Part shown: positions 17,922 to 26,531 of the stretch, piece by piece | Position numbering within the stretch: the first letter of the stretch is position 1 | Layout: each line of letters begins with the position of its first letter | DNA from: Spirosoma sp. 48-14 | GTDB lineage: Bacteria; Bacteroidota; Bacteroidia; Cytophagales; Spirosomataceae | DNA length: 64,000 bases | NCBI RefSeq assembly: GCF_001898575.1 | Contig: NZ_MKUD01000041.1 | Span: 1 to 64,000 of the forward strand | Direction: 5' to 3' | The notes under the pieces: generated by a model | The model's input: the letters and a program-made list of their open reading frames with translations, nothing else | What the model was told of the DNA's origin: nothing | Databases searched by the model: none | Made by a program: the position numbers and the translations under genes

Positions 17922-19364
17922 TTAGTGGTTCCTAAAATTCCATTTAGAGTTATCACTGTTATAATCAAATTCGGCCAATGTCGGTGTGCTATCGCCAGAC
18001 GATACCAGTGCTAATTTCTTTCCTGAATTCGGTACGGTTTTGGGCATGATTCGATAAGTGCCATCCGTCAGTTGATCGATTCGCCATAACTGTTCGGGGG
18101 CGCCCGTAAAGGCCGGTACGGTTATGACTTCCGCATCGGCAGTAGCCGCTAAGGCTCGATCGGTTCCAGCTAGTACGATCTTATAATAGGGGCCACCCAA
18201 ATACCCGGTGCTATCAGGCGCATCGGTAATGGTCCATTGTTGATGCGGACGAGACATGTAGTCGCCTATTCGCAGATGAATAGGTCCTGTTGGCCAGTTT
18301 TTCTGAACATCGGCTAGTTGCTGAGCCGGAGCGGGTTTAATAGGATCATTGTTAGGCTGGCCAAATCCCCGTGGTCCAACGGCCATTCGGGTGAAATCAA
18401 CGGCCAGTTCTAAGGCATAGCCTCGTCGTACGGATTCAATTTCATACGTGCCTTCTTTAAACTTCTCTCCGGCAATCGGCCAGCCATCTTTCCAAACCAC
18501 CGGAAGGATGCCTAATACGCTTCGACCGCCCTGCGCTAAATCGGCTTCATAGTGGATCGACATTTTTTCAACGCCGTTTTCAAGAACAATATGCCCAAAA
18601 TGACCGGGACCAATTAATCCGCCACGCGTAGCCACCACCATTTTGCCACCCCCTTGCAGCATACTTCGTCCTACATTATCGAGATAAGGGCCTGTTATTT
18701 TTTTTGATCGACCCACCACCACGTTATAAGTCGAGTTGGCGCCATCGCAGCAACTGCCGTGCGTGGCAAGTAGGTAATACCAGCCGTCGCGATATACCAA
18801 CGTGCTGGCTTCACAGACGATAGCTACATCGACGGGTTTGTTGCCAGCCTTAAGCTTGCCTGTTTTAGGATCTAATTCGATCAGGCGCGTGTAGCCAAAA
18901 TAGGTGCCGTAGGTCATCCAAAGGCGTCCGGTGGTCGGGTCCAGCATTATGCCGGGATCAATGGCATCGTTCTCTTCATAGCCATCCGACGTAGCCACAA
19001 CAACCGGCTCCGAGTATTTGAAATCAGGCGACTTTGGGTCCAGGGTCTTGTTCCACATGGTCAGAATAGCGCCTTTGTGGTTAGGCGAACCACCCGTTGC
19101 GCCATAAACGACCAGGTAACGATCCCCAATCTTAAGGACATCAGGAGCTGCACCACCACCGGGCCTTACTCCACCACCATACCATGTCCAGCCATCGTTG
19201 GAAATTAATCCGCCACCGCCCGTGCCGAATGTGTAATACTTGCCTTCACATTCCGCAACGGTTGATGGATCATGTATAAAGGGACGCCCGATCTGTGCGA
19301 ATGTGGTTTGGGTTATCAATAAAGCAAATAAGGTTGTCAGGCAAGATGCGTTCATTCGTTTCAT
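17922..19364 (-). CDS. GH43 family arabinan endo-1,5-alpha-L-arabinosidase
   Basis: A 480-residue secreted glycoside hydrolase (signal ending TFAQ). The five-bladed propeller shows the GH43 triad: Asp32 in IHDPS (base), Asp136 in AIDPG (pKa modulator) and Glu185 in VCEAS (acid). The C-terminal 140 residues (HQQWTITDAPDS, EQLWRIDQLTDGTYRI) look like a ricin-type beta-trefoil carbohydrate-binding module. It likely cleaves arabinan of plant pectin outside the cell. It follows the secreted protein at 19411-20163 by 46 bases and is probably in its operon. Confidence 0.88.
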   Translation of the reverse strand: MKRMNASCLTTLFALLITQTTFAQIGRPFIHDPSTVAECEGKYYTFGTGGGGLISNDGWTWYGGGVRPGGGAAPDVLKIGDRYLVVYGATGGSPNHKGAILTMWNKTLDPKSPDFKYSEPVVVATSDGYEENDAIDPGIMLDPTTGRLWMTYGTYFGYTRLIELDPKTGKLKAGNKPVDVAIVCEASTLVYRDGWYYLLATHGSCCDGANSTYNVVVGRSKKITGPYLDNVGRSMLQGGGKMVVATRGGLIGPGHFGHIVLENGVEKMSIHYEADLAQGGRSVLGILPVVWKDGWPIAGEKFKEGTYEIESVRRGYALELAVDFTRMAVGPRGFGQPNNDPIKPAPAQQLADVQKNWPTGPIHLRIGDYMSRPHQQWTITDAPDSTGYLGGPYYKIVLAGTDRALAATADAEVITVPAFTGAPEQLWRIDQLTDGTYRIMPKTVPNSGKKLALVSSGDSTPTLAEFDYNSDNSKWNFRNH

Positions 19365-19410
19365 GTACTAAGTTGTCTTAACTAGCTCGCTAATCCACTC
19401 AATCGCTCAA

Positions 19411-20163
19411 TCACTCAATTCTAATACGGAGGTTTTTGACGGGTGACCCTTTTTCATCTAAAAAACGCATGCAGAAATTAGCCATTCCCGGTCCGTTTAT
19501 GACGGCCCCCCGGACGATGTTTCTTCCCTTTTTAAGCGTTAGTCGGGAAGAGGTAACGTTATCAGCAATCATATCCCGGTCGCCAGAAAGCAGCATGGCT
19601 TCCTGACCATTCAGCCACCACATGCTTCCCGAATTACATCCGGCTGCCATCCTGACGTTCTGGATTTCTTCCGGGCAGTCGATTACCGTGACCAGCCAGA
19701 CAAGGATTCCGTATTTGGGCTTGTTAAGGGCATAGGTAAAATGGTATAAGTTGAAGTTGAACGCCTTGCTGTCCAACGCATACCATTTCAGGGCCTGATT
19801 GCCCACGTTTACTGTTTCGCCATTTTTGGGAACGAAGGTGTAATCGCTGGAAAAGTTATCGGCCGAAAACGTAGTGCGGAGGTAGTTGTCGGTGAAAATA
19901 TTATTTCGGACAATATCTTTCTTGACCGGTTCCAGCACCAGCCAGCGCTGAATAAATCCTTCAGCATCCGGTGCTTTTTGGGTGGCAGAGGCCACCGTGA
20001 AGTGCTTGGATAAGGTATGGGTCGTATCGCCTTTTAGCGGAATGGGAGGGAGGGGGATGCGTGGTCCCGGACCTTGTGCAAAAGCGGTAAGGCCGCCAAG
20101 TTGTAACCCTGATAAAACGATAAACGATAGTATCGGCAGCAAGGGTTTGCGGTTTCGGTTCAT
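19411..20163 (-). CDS. Secreted protein of unknown function in GH43 operon
   Basis: A 250-residue exported protein (signal ending AFAQG). After a Pro-rich linker there is a beta-rich domain: EGFIQRWLVLEPVKKD, QALKWYALDS, YGILVWLVTVI and MWWLNGQEAMLLSGDRDM, ending with KGRNIVRGAVIN. The pattern resembles the galactose-binding-like domains seen in PL/GH-associated proteins. It is upstream of the GH43 gene on the same strand, so it probably acts on or binds the same polysaccharide. No catalytic motif is seen. Confidence 0.65.
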   Translation of the reverse strand: MNRNRKPLLPILSFIVLSGLQLGGLTAFAQGPGPRIPLPPIPLKGDTTHTLSKHFTVASATQKAPDAEGFIQRWLVLEPVKKDIVRNNIFTDNYLRTTFSADNFSSDYTFVPKNGETVNVGNQALKWYALDSKAFNFNLYHFTYALNKPKYGILVWLVTVIDCPEEIQNVRMAAGCNSGSMWWLNGQEAMLLSGDRDMIADNVTSSRLTLKKGRNIVRGAVINGPGMANFCMRFLDEKGSPVKNLRIRIE

Positions 20164-20342
20164 AGCAGATTGCCCTGGTAAGGATCAGTGTTTCTACAGT
20201 AAGCGTAGTTTAGGCAAACCTACTCACAATGGCGCTACTAAAATGGGGGCGGTTTGGTAAAGCTTAAAGCCCCTGGAATTAGTGTAATTGATATAAAATG
20301 TAGAAAGTATCAGTGTGCAAAGCGTTATAGTTACCGCTACAA
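20164..20342. other. Intergenic DNA left of the cassette array
   Basis: About 180 bases with no ORF that I can support. It holds the leader of the minus-strand gene at 20163. The array ends at 20343; the bases just left of it (20332-20342) would have been next to the attI-like site before any cassette was inserted. Confidence 0.5.
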
Positions 20343-20480
20343 CGGGCAGGGCTTTATGCGGGTTGGCGAAGTGGCGGATTTAGAAGCACTTATTGTCAAT
20401 TTAGCACTAAACTTCATTTGAAAACCGAATGTTCAATTTAGCACTGAACCCGCCATTTTGCCAAACTGCTGTTAGCGGCT
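20343..20480 (-). repeat. attC-like site of cassette 7 (last cassette)
   Basis: Inner stem 20363-20377 with 20450-20464 (15 bp, two wobbles). The outer repeat GTTAGCGGCT (20471-20480 on the plus strand) matches the start of its own cassette, TTAGCAGC, read from 21481, with one difference. The predicted crossover is between 20342 and 20343. Its outer side is the least regular of the set, as expected for the array end. The loop holds two copies of TTTAGTGCTAAATTG-type sequence. Confidence 0.7.
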
Positions 20481-20485
20481 GGCTA

Positions 20486-21442
20486 TTATTTTTCGTCATT
20501 GAGTTCATAGAGATATTCAAATAATGTTTTCTTGTCGCTATTAGTTGTCAATGGGTAATGAAGTGTATGTAAATATTTTCGCTCACCAATTTCCTGTGAA
20601 TAAAGTCTTACCCCAATTTGTCTTGTGTCAACAGCCATAGCGGAGTAGTCAAAATCTGTTTCATACAACTCACTGTATGAAGGAAAATCTTTTGATGGAA
20701 AAGTTTCCTTGTATTCAGTATTCAAATCTGGTTTGAAATATTTAATTAATGATGCTTCAAAGACTGTTACTTCTTGTCCATTCGTCAGTCGCTTTTTCGC
20801 TTTATTTACTAATTCCATTAAACTTTCTACGGTCGGAGCTTTTGTGTCCGAACCAACTGAAACGAATGATGTTCCAAAGTCATTTGTTTTTATCTTAAGT
20901 CCAATAATTAGGACTTCTTCGTTTGTCCCCTTTTTCAATATGTCAAGTGCAATTTTTTGAACTTTCTCGTGATTAGAAATTCGATAATCAATAGTCTTAA
21001 CGGTGGTTCGTCCGAAGGCTTGTCCGATGTATAGGACTTCTAAGTCAGAGGGAAGAGGGTTCTTCTCCTTGTCGCCAATCAAGTCATTTTCAAGAAAATT
21101 AAAATTCGTTATTAAGTCAAAGTCTCGAATTTCTCTTGCATCCGTGCCGTTGATAGTAACTTGATAAATACCATCTTTCCAAGAATTAATGAAAAGATTA
21201 TTGGGGTGTCTATATCTTAAATAAATCTTGTTGTGTTTATCGTCCAAGTAGTAAAGAGTTGTCTTACAAAAATCACCATCAAGTTCGCAGCTTTCAAAGA
21301 ATATTTTTTTTCTCTTACAGACAACATAGATATGATACTTGTTGTCTGCAATGTATTTTGTAAATTCTTTTGTTGCTAGTTCGTTTGGCTCGAATAATAT
21401 CGGGTCAGTTGAATAAAAATTAAGTCCTAAATTCCAGTTCAT
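20486..21442 (-). CDS. Cassette 7: GIY-YIG-like protein of unknown function
   Basis: A 318-residue protein. The C-terminal half has VLYIGQAFG (about 145-153), then YRISNHEKVQKIALDI, and further on EASLIKYFKPDLN. A YIG motif, a downstream Arg and an ExxLIxxFxPxxN motif are the spacing signature of GIY-YIG nucleases, but the first GIY strand is not obvious. The N-terminal 130 residues are beta-rich and unknown. It is the only gene of the last cassette, 5 bases from the attC-like repeat. Nuclease activity is a guess from motifs. Confidence 0.5.
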   Translation of the reverse strand: MNWNLGLNFYSTDPILFEPNELATKEFTKYIADNKYHIYVVCKRKKIFFESCELDGDFCKTTLYYLDDKHNKIYLRYRHPNNLFINSWKDGIYQVTINGTDAREIRDFDLITNFNFLENDLIGDKEKNPLPSDLEVLYIGQAFGRTTVKTIDYRISNHEKVQKIALDILKKGTNEEVLIIGLKIKTNDFGTSFVSVGSDTKAPTVESLMELVNKAKKRLTNGQEVTVFEASLIKYFKPDLNTEYKETFPSKDFPSYSELYETDFDYSAMAVDTRQIGVRLYSQEIGERKYLHTLHYPLTTNSDKKTLFEYLYELNDEK

Positions 21443-21481
21443 ATTTGTCGATGTTGTAGTGTTGTCTTAGCTTGCTGCTAA

Positions 21482-21610
21482 CGGATTAGGTATTTGCGAT
21501 GGTGCGACAATTCTGAACCGTCAGCCGAGTTTTGCACTAAAGTTAAATAGAATTACCGAAGTTGAGCATTTATTCGTCAGCCGCACTATTGCAAATACCC
21601 TGTTAGCGGC
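21482..21610 (-). repeat. attC-like site of cassette 6
   Basis: Stem 21489-21506 (GGTATTTGCGATGGTGCG) with 21582-21599: 18 bp with two G.T wobbles on the plus strand. Outer repeats are GCTAAC on the left and GTTAGCGGC (21602-21610) on the right; the latter matches the cassette start TTAGCGGC read from 23608 exactly. Crossover between 21481 and 21482. Unequal unpaired bases flank the stem (6 versus 2). The loop holds AACTTTAGT. Confidence 0.85.
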
Positions 21611-22409
21611 TGGTCTTCGTCTTTCGGTCAGCAAGTTCTGTCGGTGTTTGTCCAAATTGCTTTTTAAAAGCGAACGAGAAGTGCGACAAGTCTTCAAAAC
21701 CTAATTCCAAATAGATTTCACTTGATTTTTTGTTTTTCTTGTCTATGAGAAAATGTGCTTCTTTCAGTCGTCTTTCTTTTAGCCAATGATTTGGCGTGTC
21801 GTTAAAAGTTTCTTTGAAATCTCGTTTGAAAGCCGATAAACTTCGTCCTGTCAAATACGCAAAGCGTTGTATGCTTACGTTGAACTTAAAATTCTTGTTC
21901 ATAAACGCTTCTAAATTCAATTTTTCGGGTTTCCCGAAGTCAAAGAAAACGCCAGATAATTCGGGTTGCAATTTCAAAAGTATGAGCAATAATTCTTCTC
22001 GCTTCAAGTCTGCAAAAGTTCCGTCAATTTTTCCCGAACGATTGTAATATGGCATTAGCGAACGAACAAAATTTGGAATGAGTTCGTTTTGTTCTAGTTG
22101 TACAAATGCTTCTTTGGAACTGAATTTTGTCGGACTTGATTTGTGCTTTTCTTGAAATGATTTGAGAAACTTTTCGTCAAAAATGATGAACACTTTTTCA
22201 AACTCGTCATTTTCTTTCTGCTTGTTGTAACGTGCTAAATGATTTTTGCGAACGACACAATATTCGCCCGATTTCAAAACGTGATGTTTATTGCCGTCAT
22301 AACCGTGCATAGTGCCTTTTGCCAAAAACAAAAAGAAATGTTCGGGTATAAATTGTTCGGGAGAGATTTCGGGTCCGATATAACAAGATTTTATTTCAGT
22401 CGCTCTCAT
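21603..22409 (-). CDS. Cassette 6: AraC family transcriptional regulator
   Basis: A 268-residue regulator. The N-terminal cupin-like part (YDGNKHHVLKSGEYCVVRKN) is followed by a C-terminal double HTH: FNVSIQRFAYLTGRSLSAFK, then SSEIYLELGFEDLSHFSFAF and FKKQFGQTPTEL. The start ATG overlaps the stop of the SDR gene by four bases, so the two are co-translated, and the SDR is the likely target. The stop codon TAA is supplied by the GCTAAC repeat of the attC-like site, meaning gene and recombination site overlap. Confidence 0.9.
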   Translation of the reverse strand: MRATEIKSCYIGPEISPEQFIPEHFFLFLAKGTMHGYDGNKHHVLKSGEYCVVRKNHLARYNKQKENDEFEKVFIIFDEKFLKSFQEKHKSSPTKFSSKEAFVQLEQNELIPNFVRSLMPYYNRSGKIDGTFADLKREELLLILLKLQPELSGVFFDFGKPEKLNLEAFMNKNFKFNVSIQRFAYLTGRSLSAFKRDFKETFNDTPNHWLKERRLKEAHFLIDKKNKKSSEIYLELGFEDLSHFSFAFKKQFGQTPTELADRKTKTSR

Positions 22410-23443
22410 TTTAAGTTCCCAAATTTAAGCATACTTTTTACACTCTCAACAATGGCTTCTTCGTTTGTTGCGATTGGTTTCCAATTCAAAACGCGTTTTG
22501 CTTTTTCATTGCTTGTGTTACGATTTGTTTTCATCATAGAAGCCACATTTTTTAATTTCGGACTGAACAAACCGCCAATTTTTACAACCCAATCAGGCAC
22601 TTTTTTAGTGGAAACATTTTTGCTTGCTTCGGGCATTTTTTCTTTGAGATAAACAGCAATTTCGGGCAACGACATTTTTCCGCCTGCTAACGCTAAAAAG
22701 CGTTGTCCTTTTGCATTCGGGTTTGTCATTGCACGAATGTGTAAGTCGGCAACGTCCCGAACGTCAATGATGTTCATATACAAATTTGGAATAGCTTTCA
22801 TTGAGCCATTTACTAAGTTGCGTAGCAACTCAAAACCGCTTGACAAATCTTTGCCCAAAGCGGGACCAAAAATGGCTGTCGGATTGATTGTCGCTAACTC
22901 CAAATTTCCGCCTTCTTTTTTGATGAAATCCCAAGCCGCTTTTTCGGCTAACACTTTTGATTTGTTGTAAGACGACAAACCTTTTTCGTTCGGGTCTGTC
23001 CAATCGGTTTCTGTTATTTGTGTGCTTGGGTCTTTGTGGCTGTAACCAACTGCACCAAAGTTTGAAGTCATCACAACTCGTTTCACGCCTGCATTTCGTG
23101 CCGCTTTCAACACTCGCAATGCACCGTCCACCGCAGGACGAATCATTTCGTTTTCGTCTTTTGGCAAAGCCAAAAAGATTGGCGAAGCAACGTGCAAGAC
23201 ATAAGTGCAACCTTTTACGGCTTCGTCCCAATTTTCGTCTTTGGTCAAGTCAGCCGACACAAATGTTAAGTTGTCAAACGAAGTAATGCCGCCATTTTTC
23301 AGCATTTCAATTACTTCGTCTTTTCGTTTTAAGTTGCGAACTGTTGTCTTTACGTTGTAACCTTTTTGTAAGAGTTGCAAAATGCAGTGAACACCGACAA
23401 AGCCTGTTCCACCTGTTACCAAAGCTGTTTCTTTATTTTCCAT
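22406..23443 (-). CDS. Cassette 6: extended SDR NAD(P)-dependent reductase
   Basis: A 345-residue extended short-chain dehydrogenase: TGGTGFVG nucleotide loop (about 11-18), HVASPIF, MTSNFGAVG and the catalytic YNKSK. It resembles dihydroflavonol-4-reductase and aldehyde/methylglyoxal reductases, which reduce a carbonyl with NADPH. With the overlapping AraC gene it forms a two-gene cassette of about 2.1 kb, a typical regulated detoxification unit. The substrate is unknown. Confidence 0.88.
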   Translation of the reverse strand: MENKETALVTGGTGFVGVHCILQLLQKGYNVKTTVRNLKRKDEVIEMLKNGGITSFDNLTFVSADLTKDENWDEAVKGCTYVLHVASPIFLALPKDENEMIRPAVDGALRVLKAARNAGVKRVVMTSNFGAVGYSHKDPSTQITETDWTDPNEKGLSSYNKSKVLAEKAAWDFIKKEGGNLELATINPTAIFGPALGKDLSSGFELLRNLVNGSMKAIPNLYMNIIDVRDVADLHIRAMTNPNAKGQRFLALAGGKMSLPEIAVYLKEKMPEASKNVSTKKVPDWVVKIGGLFSPKLKNVASMMKTNRNTSNEKAKRVLNWKPIATNEEAIVESVKSMLKFGNLK

Positions 23444-23608
23444 TGTCTAAAAATTTTATGGTGCAAAGTTGAGCATAAAATTTTCAGTCTGCTTTGTTGT
23501 AGAGTCCAAAGTCATTTTGCCAGAAAGTCCAAATTTTGGGGTGGTCTTGCTTCTGTTTTTTGTGTGTTTGTTGAAGTCAGCACGGTGGTCTGTTAGACTT
23601 GCCGCTAA

Positions 23609-23804
23609 CGAGCAGGTATTGCCGATGGTGGGGAAATAGTATTTCGTCTGCCCGGAACCGCTGCCTGCCTTTTTGATAAAGTTAAATATTAAGAACTAAA
23701 GCTGGGCTCTATTCGTCGAGCCCCGAACCACAGCACAGCAGCATTACCGTTGCTGATTGCTCCAATGTCCAGCCCCACTATTGGCAATACCAATGTTGGC
23801 TGTA
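23609..23804 (-). repeat. attC-like site of cassette 5
   Basis: Stem 23615-23633 (GGTATTGCCGATGGTGGGG) with 23773-23791: 19 bp with two G.T wobbles. The outer repeat GTTGGCTGTA (23795-23804) matches the cassette start TTGGCTGTA read from 24367. Crossover between 23608 and 23609. It belongs to the long (about 185-base) class. The loop contains CTTTAGT and AACTTTAT. Confidence 0.85.
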
Positions 23805-23824
23805 GTGCTTTCTGTCTATGCGGT

Positions 23825-24346
23825 TTACCTTTTAGCCAGCCATTGTAGCATTTCATTTATTCGTTCTTTGTCACTTTCTTTGTCTGTCCAGCCGAAATTG
23901 TTTGTCATTTCTTTAATTACAAATGGGTTATAAACTGTTTTAAGTCTCCAGTTTGTAACTCGGTCTGAAGGAATAACCATTGTTATCAGTCTTGTGGATT
24001 TTCGGTGTCTACCAATGACTTTTATATTTTCATAACCGTCTCCCCACATTGGTGGATAACAGTAAACTTTTGTCCCAGGTGAAAAATGTTTTGTGCCCAA
24101 AACAGCTTTATTCAAATTTTTGTCAAATCGTTCTTCAACAATATTTCCAACCAAGCAGTAAATAAAGGATATTTCTGAAAGAGCCTTAGGTTGATGAAAC
24201 TGCTTTTGCAATTCAGAAACTCGTTCTTCAAAATTGTCAAACTTAATTTTCTCCTCGTACATTTTACCGTCGTCAAGTTCAAATTTGAGCAAAATATCTT
24301 TGTCAAGTGATTTGTTACTGAATAGCTTTTTGAAGAAGTTTATCAT
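23825..24346 (-). CDS. Cassette 5: hypothetical protein
   Basis: A 173-residue protein from ATG 24346 (MINFFKKLF). The open frame reaches 24457, but that part would read through the neighbouring attC-like site, so I reject it. The C-terminal half carries a compact beta-rich region: GTKHFSPGTKVYCYPPMWGD, then YENIKVIGRHRKSTRLITM. I do not recognise a family. The protein has no signal peptide. It fills its cassette almost fully, as expected for cassette cargo. Confidence 0.7.
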   Translation of the reverse strand: MINFFKKLFSNKSLDKDILLKFELDDGKMYEEKIKFDNFEERVSELQKQFHQPKALSEISFIYCLVGNIVEERFDKNLNKAVLGTKHFSPGTKVYCYPPMWGDGYENIKVIGRHRKSTRLITMVIPSDRVTNWRLKTVYNPFVIKEMTNNFGWTDKESDKERINEMLQWLAKR

Positions 24347-24367
24347 GTCTAGGTGCATTACAGCCAA

Positions 24368-24563
24368 CGAGCAGGTATTGCCGAAGTGCATGGAATAGAA
24401 TTCCGTCCGCCCGGCTGACTGCTGCAGAGTAAAGATAAAAAAGATGATGATATGCACATAGCTAAAAAGATAAGGTCAAGCTGGATATGCAGCACAACAG
24501 AATTACCAAAGTTGAAACACGGCTTCCGTCAGCCTGCATTTTGGCAATACTTATGTTAGCCGT
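24368..24563 (-). repeat. attC-like site of cassette 4
   Basis: Stem 24375-24390 (GTATTGCCGAAGTGCA) with 24535-24550: 16 bp, two wobbles. The outer repeat GTTAGCCGT (24555-24563) matches the cassette start TTAGCCGT read from 25523 exactly. Crossover between 24367 and 24368. The loop holds AACTTTGGT. Long class. Confidence 0.85.
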
Positions 24564-24608
24564 TCGCTTTTCGTCCAGTTATATTATTTTGCAGTACAAT
24601 TTAATGTT

Positions 24609-25511
24609 ATGGATAAAAACTTGAAGTCTGATTTCTGCATTGTCATTGACTATAAAAAAGATAGCGAAAACCCTTCAAGAGTATTTGAGGCAATGGCATC
24701 ATTAATAAAAGCCTTTCAAGATTTTGATAACGACTTAATAAAGACCATTGACAATAAAATAGAGACTGTTCTTTTACTTGAGGATATTGAAATAAGTTCT
24801 TTAAAAACATGGCTTGCAAATGTGTTAAGAGGTGTCCCGGATGAAGCTGTTAAAGGTTTGAACTGGAAAAAAGCTGTCGGTCATTATTTAGTAAAAGCAA
24901 AGCATATTGTCGTTAAAAAACTTGAAGGAAAAACAATTATAACAGATGCAAAAGTCATTGAAGATATACAGTATGAGATTGTCGAAGAAGCAAAAAATAC
25001 CGATGTAAAACTTTTGCCTAATTATACACCATTACAATTACCAAAATTGTTGGAAAACATAGATAAAATAAATAAGTCACTTGAGTATTTGTCGCCAGAA
25101 GATAAGGCAACAATGAAAAGTGAATTTGGTGATGCTACTTTTAATTTGGAGTTAAGCATAACACCAGACGAACTTGAAGATTTAGTCACAAGAGAAACGG
25201 TGTCAAACGAAACTATCATGATATTGAAAGTCAGAAAACCTGATTACTTGGGTAATACTATGTGGGATTTTAAACATGGGAGTAGAAGTGTCCCAGCTAA
25301 AATTTCACATGAAGAATGGCTAAAAGATTTTCAGTCACGAAAAATTGATATTCGTCCCGGTGATTCTATTAGGGCCAAAGTGAAAACAGAAGTCAAATAT
25401 GGTCACGACTTTGAGGTTATTGGATATAATTATGAAGTCTTAGAGGTTCAAGAAGTCCTACAAGAAAAAGGCGATAACCAGTCGAAACTACCATTTGAGG
25501 GGTCTGTCTAA
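24609..25511 (+). CDS. Cassette 4: hypothetical protein, reversed in the array
   Basis: A 300-residue soluble, charged protein with no recognised family. The N-terminal half is helical (EAMASLIKAFQDFDNDLIKT); the last 100 residues look beta-rich (TIMILKVRKPDYLGNTMWDF, FKHGSRSVPAKISHEEWL, DSIRAKVKTEV). No signal peptide or membrane segment. It is the only cassette gene on the plus strand, so it is read toward the recombinase and must use a promoter inside its own cassette, probably in the 45 bases between the attC-like repeat and the ATG or in the palindrome itself. Confidence 0.75.
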   Translation: MDKNLKSDFCIVIDYKKDSENPSRVFEAMASLIKAFQDFDNDLIKTIDNKIETVLLLEDIEISSLKTWLANVLRGVPDEAVKGLNWKKAVGHYLVKAKHIVVKKLEGKTIITDAKVIEDIQYEIVEEAKNTDVKLLPNYTPLQLPKLLENIDKINKSLEYLSPEDKATMKSEFGDATFNLELSITPDELEDLVTRETVSNETIMILKVRKPDYLGNTMWDFKHGSRSVPAKISHEEWLKDFQSRKIDIRPGDSIRAKVKTEVKYGHDFEVIGYNYEVLEVQEVLQEKGDNQSKLPFEGSV

Positions 25512-25523
25512 AGTGACGGCTAA

Positions 25524-25652
25524 CGTTTTCGGGCTTTGCGTTCGGGCGGGTTTCGGAGCACAAAGCTTCATTTTATTACTAAAGTTCATTAGAAGCATAA
25601 TGCTTCAAGTTTGCACGTCAGCCCGCCTGACGCAAAACCCGTGTTACCAGCC
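25524..25652 (-). repeat. attC-like site of cassette 3
   Basis: Stem 25531-25550 (GGGCTTTGCGTTCGGGCGGG) with 25622-25640, with one bulged base. The outer repeat GTTACCAGCC (25643-25652) matches the cassette start TTACAAGCC read from 26328 with one difference. Crossover between 25523 and 25524. The stem is almost the same as that of cassette 1. The loop holds AACTTTAGT. Confidence 0.85.
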
Positions 25653-25653
25653 G

Positions 25654-26313
25654 TTATTTCTCTAATAAGTCTGCATATCTATCCACTTTTTCACCTTTTG
25701 TCACCATAATGTTTTTTTCAAAGTCAAAGAAAGGCTCAAGTTGCCAGTCCTCACTCCCAGCGAACCCTATTCTAGAATAAAAGTCGAGGAAGCTCCACAA
25801 ATTGTCACCGAGAATTTTTCCGTGCATGCTATCTCCTTCGTGAGAAAAATATATTATCTCGGAAGGATTATTTCCAATGGCGATTACATCTCCATTTGGA
25901 ACATCCATAAAAGGCAATTTGTCTCGCCATTGTTTTTCCGTTATTTCAATTGCTTCTCTGTCGTTATATTCTGGGTCAATGGATGCCTTTATCCATTCTT
26001 GAAAATTAGAGTACTGTTCAGCAAGTGAATTTAAATTCCAATAAATGTCACCAGAAAAATTCTGTCTGAACTCCTCTGAAAGTGTTTCGTCAAATTGATA
26101 GCTAAATTCTAAATGTCTAGAAAAAAGAAATAATTTTCTTAAGTCGTCAGGTATAGTCTTGCCAATTTGCTTTTCAATAGAATCTATTTCAGTCAGGGTC
26201 GCTGGTCTGTCGATGAAAGGCTTAAGTGTAATTGTCCAGTTTTTTCGTTTGGCAATTTCCATTAGCCAATCGATTTTATTTATCACTTGTTTGTATGTCT
26301 GTTCGTCTGTCAT
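25654..26313 (-). CDS. Cassette 3: SMI1/KNR4 family protein
   Basis: A 219-residue protein with the SMI1/KNR4 (SUKH) pattern: RPATLTEIDSIEKQIGKTIP, then DDLRKLFLFSRHLEF and, later, GDVIAIGNNPSEIIYFSHEG and LWSFLDFYSRIGF. SUKH proteins often serve as immunity proteins against polymorphic toxins. No toxin is encoded in the cassette, so the role is open. Its stop lies directly beside the attC-like outer repeat. Confidence 0.85.
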   Translation of the reverse strand: MTDEQTYKQVINKIDWLMEIAKRKNWTITLKPFIDRPATLTEIDSIEKQIGKTIPDDLRKLFLFSRHLEFSYQFDETLSEEFRQNFSGDIYWNLNSLAEQYSNFQEWIKASIDPEYNDREAIEITEKQWRDKLPFMDVPNGDVIAIGNNPSEIIYFSHEGDSMHGKILGDNLWSFLDFYSRIGFAGSEDWQLEPFFDFEKNIMVTKGEKVDRYADLLEK

Positions 26314-26328
26314 TATAATGGCTTGTAA

Positions 26329-26521
26329 CGACCGGGTATTGCAGGTGTTGGGGAATTTGCCAACGTCCAGCCCGGTGCTGAAGTTAAATTTATAAAATAA
26401 AGTTGATGATTAGGAGAGAAGCTCAATAGAAATCCGTCCGCCTGAACCAAAGTTGATTAAAGCTTTTCCAGCCGATTGTTATTCTGTCCGCCCCAATGAC
26501 TGCAATACCATGTTACAAGCC
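26329..26521 (-). repeat. attC-like site of cassette 2
   Basis: Stem 26335-26353 (GGTATTGCAGGTGTTGGGG) with 26491-26509, 19 bases with three central non-Watson-Crick positions. The outer repeat GTTACAAGCC (26512-26521) matches the cassette start TTACAAGCC read from 27178 exactly. Crossover between 26328 and 26329. Long class; the loop holds AACTTTGGT and AACTTTAT. Confidence 0.85.
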
Positions 26522-26531
26522 GTTTTTCTTT

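Noticed and set aside
17922..20163. GH43 and its partner as an eighth cassette
   Set aside because: No attC-like palindrome lies after 17922 or between 19364 and 19411, and the base composition is like that of the host genes.
24347..24457. N-terminal extension of the cassette 5 protein
   Set aside because: The extension would be coded by the attC-like site of the neighbouring cassette; ATG 24346 is the better start.
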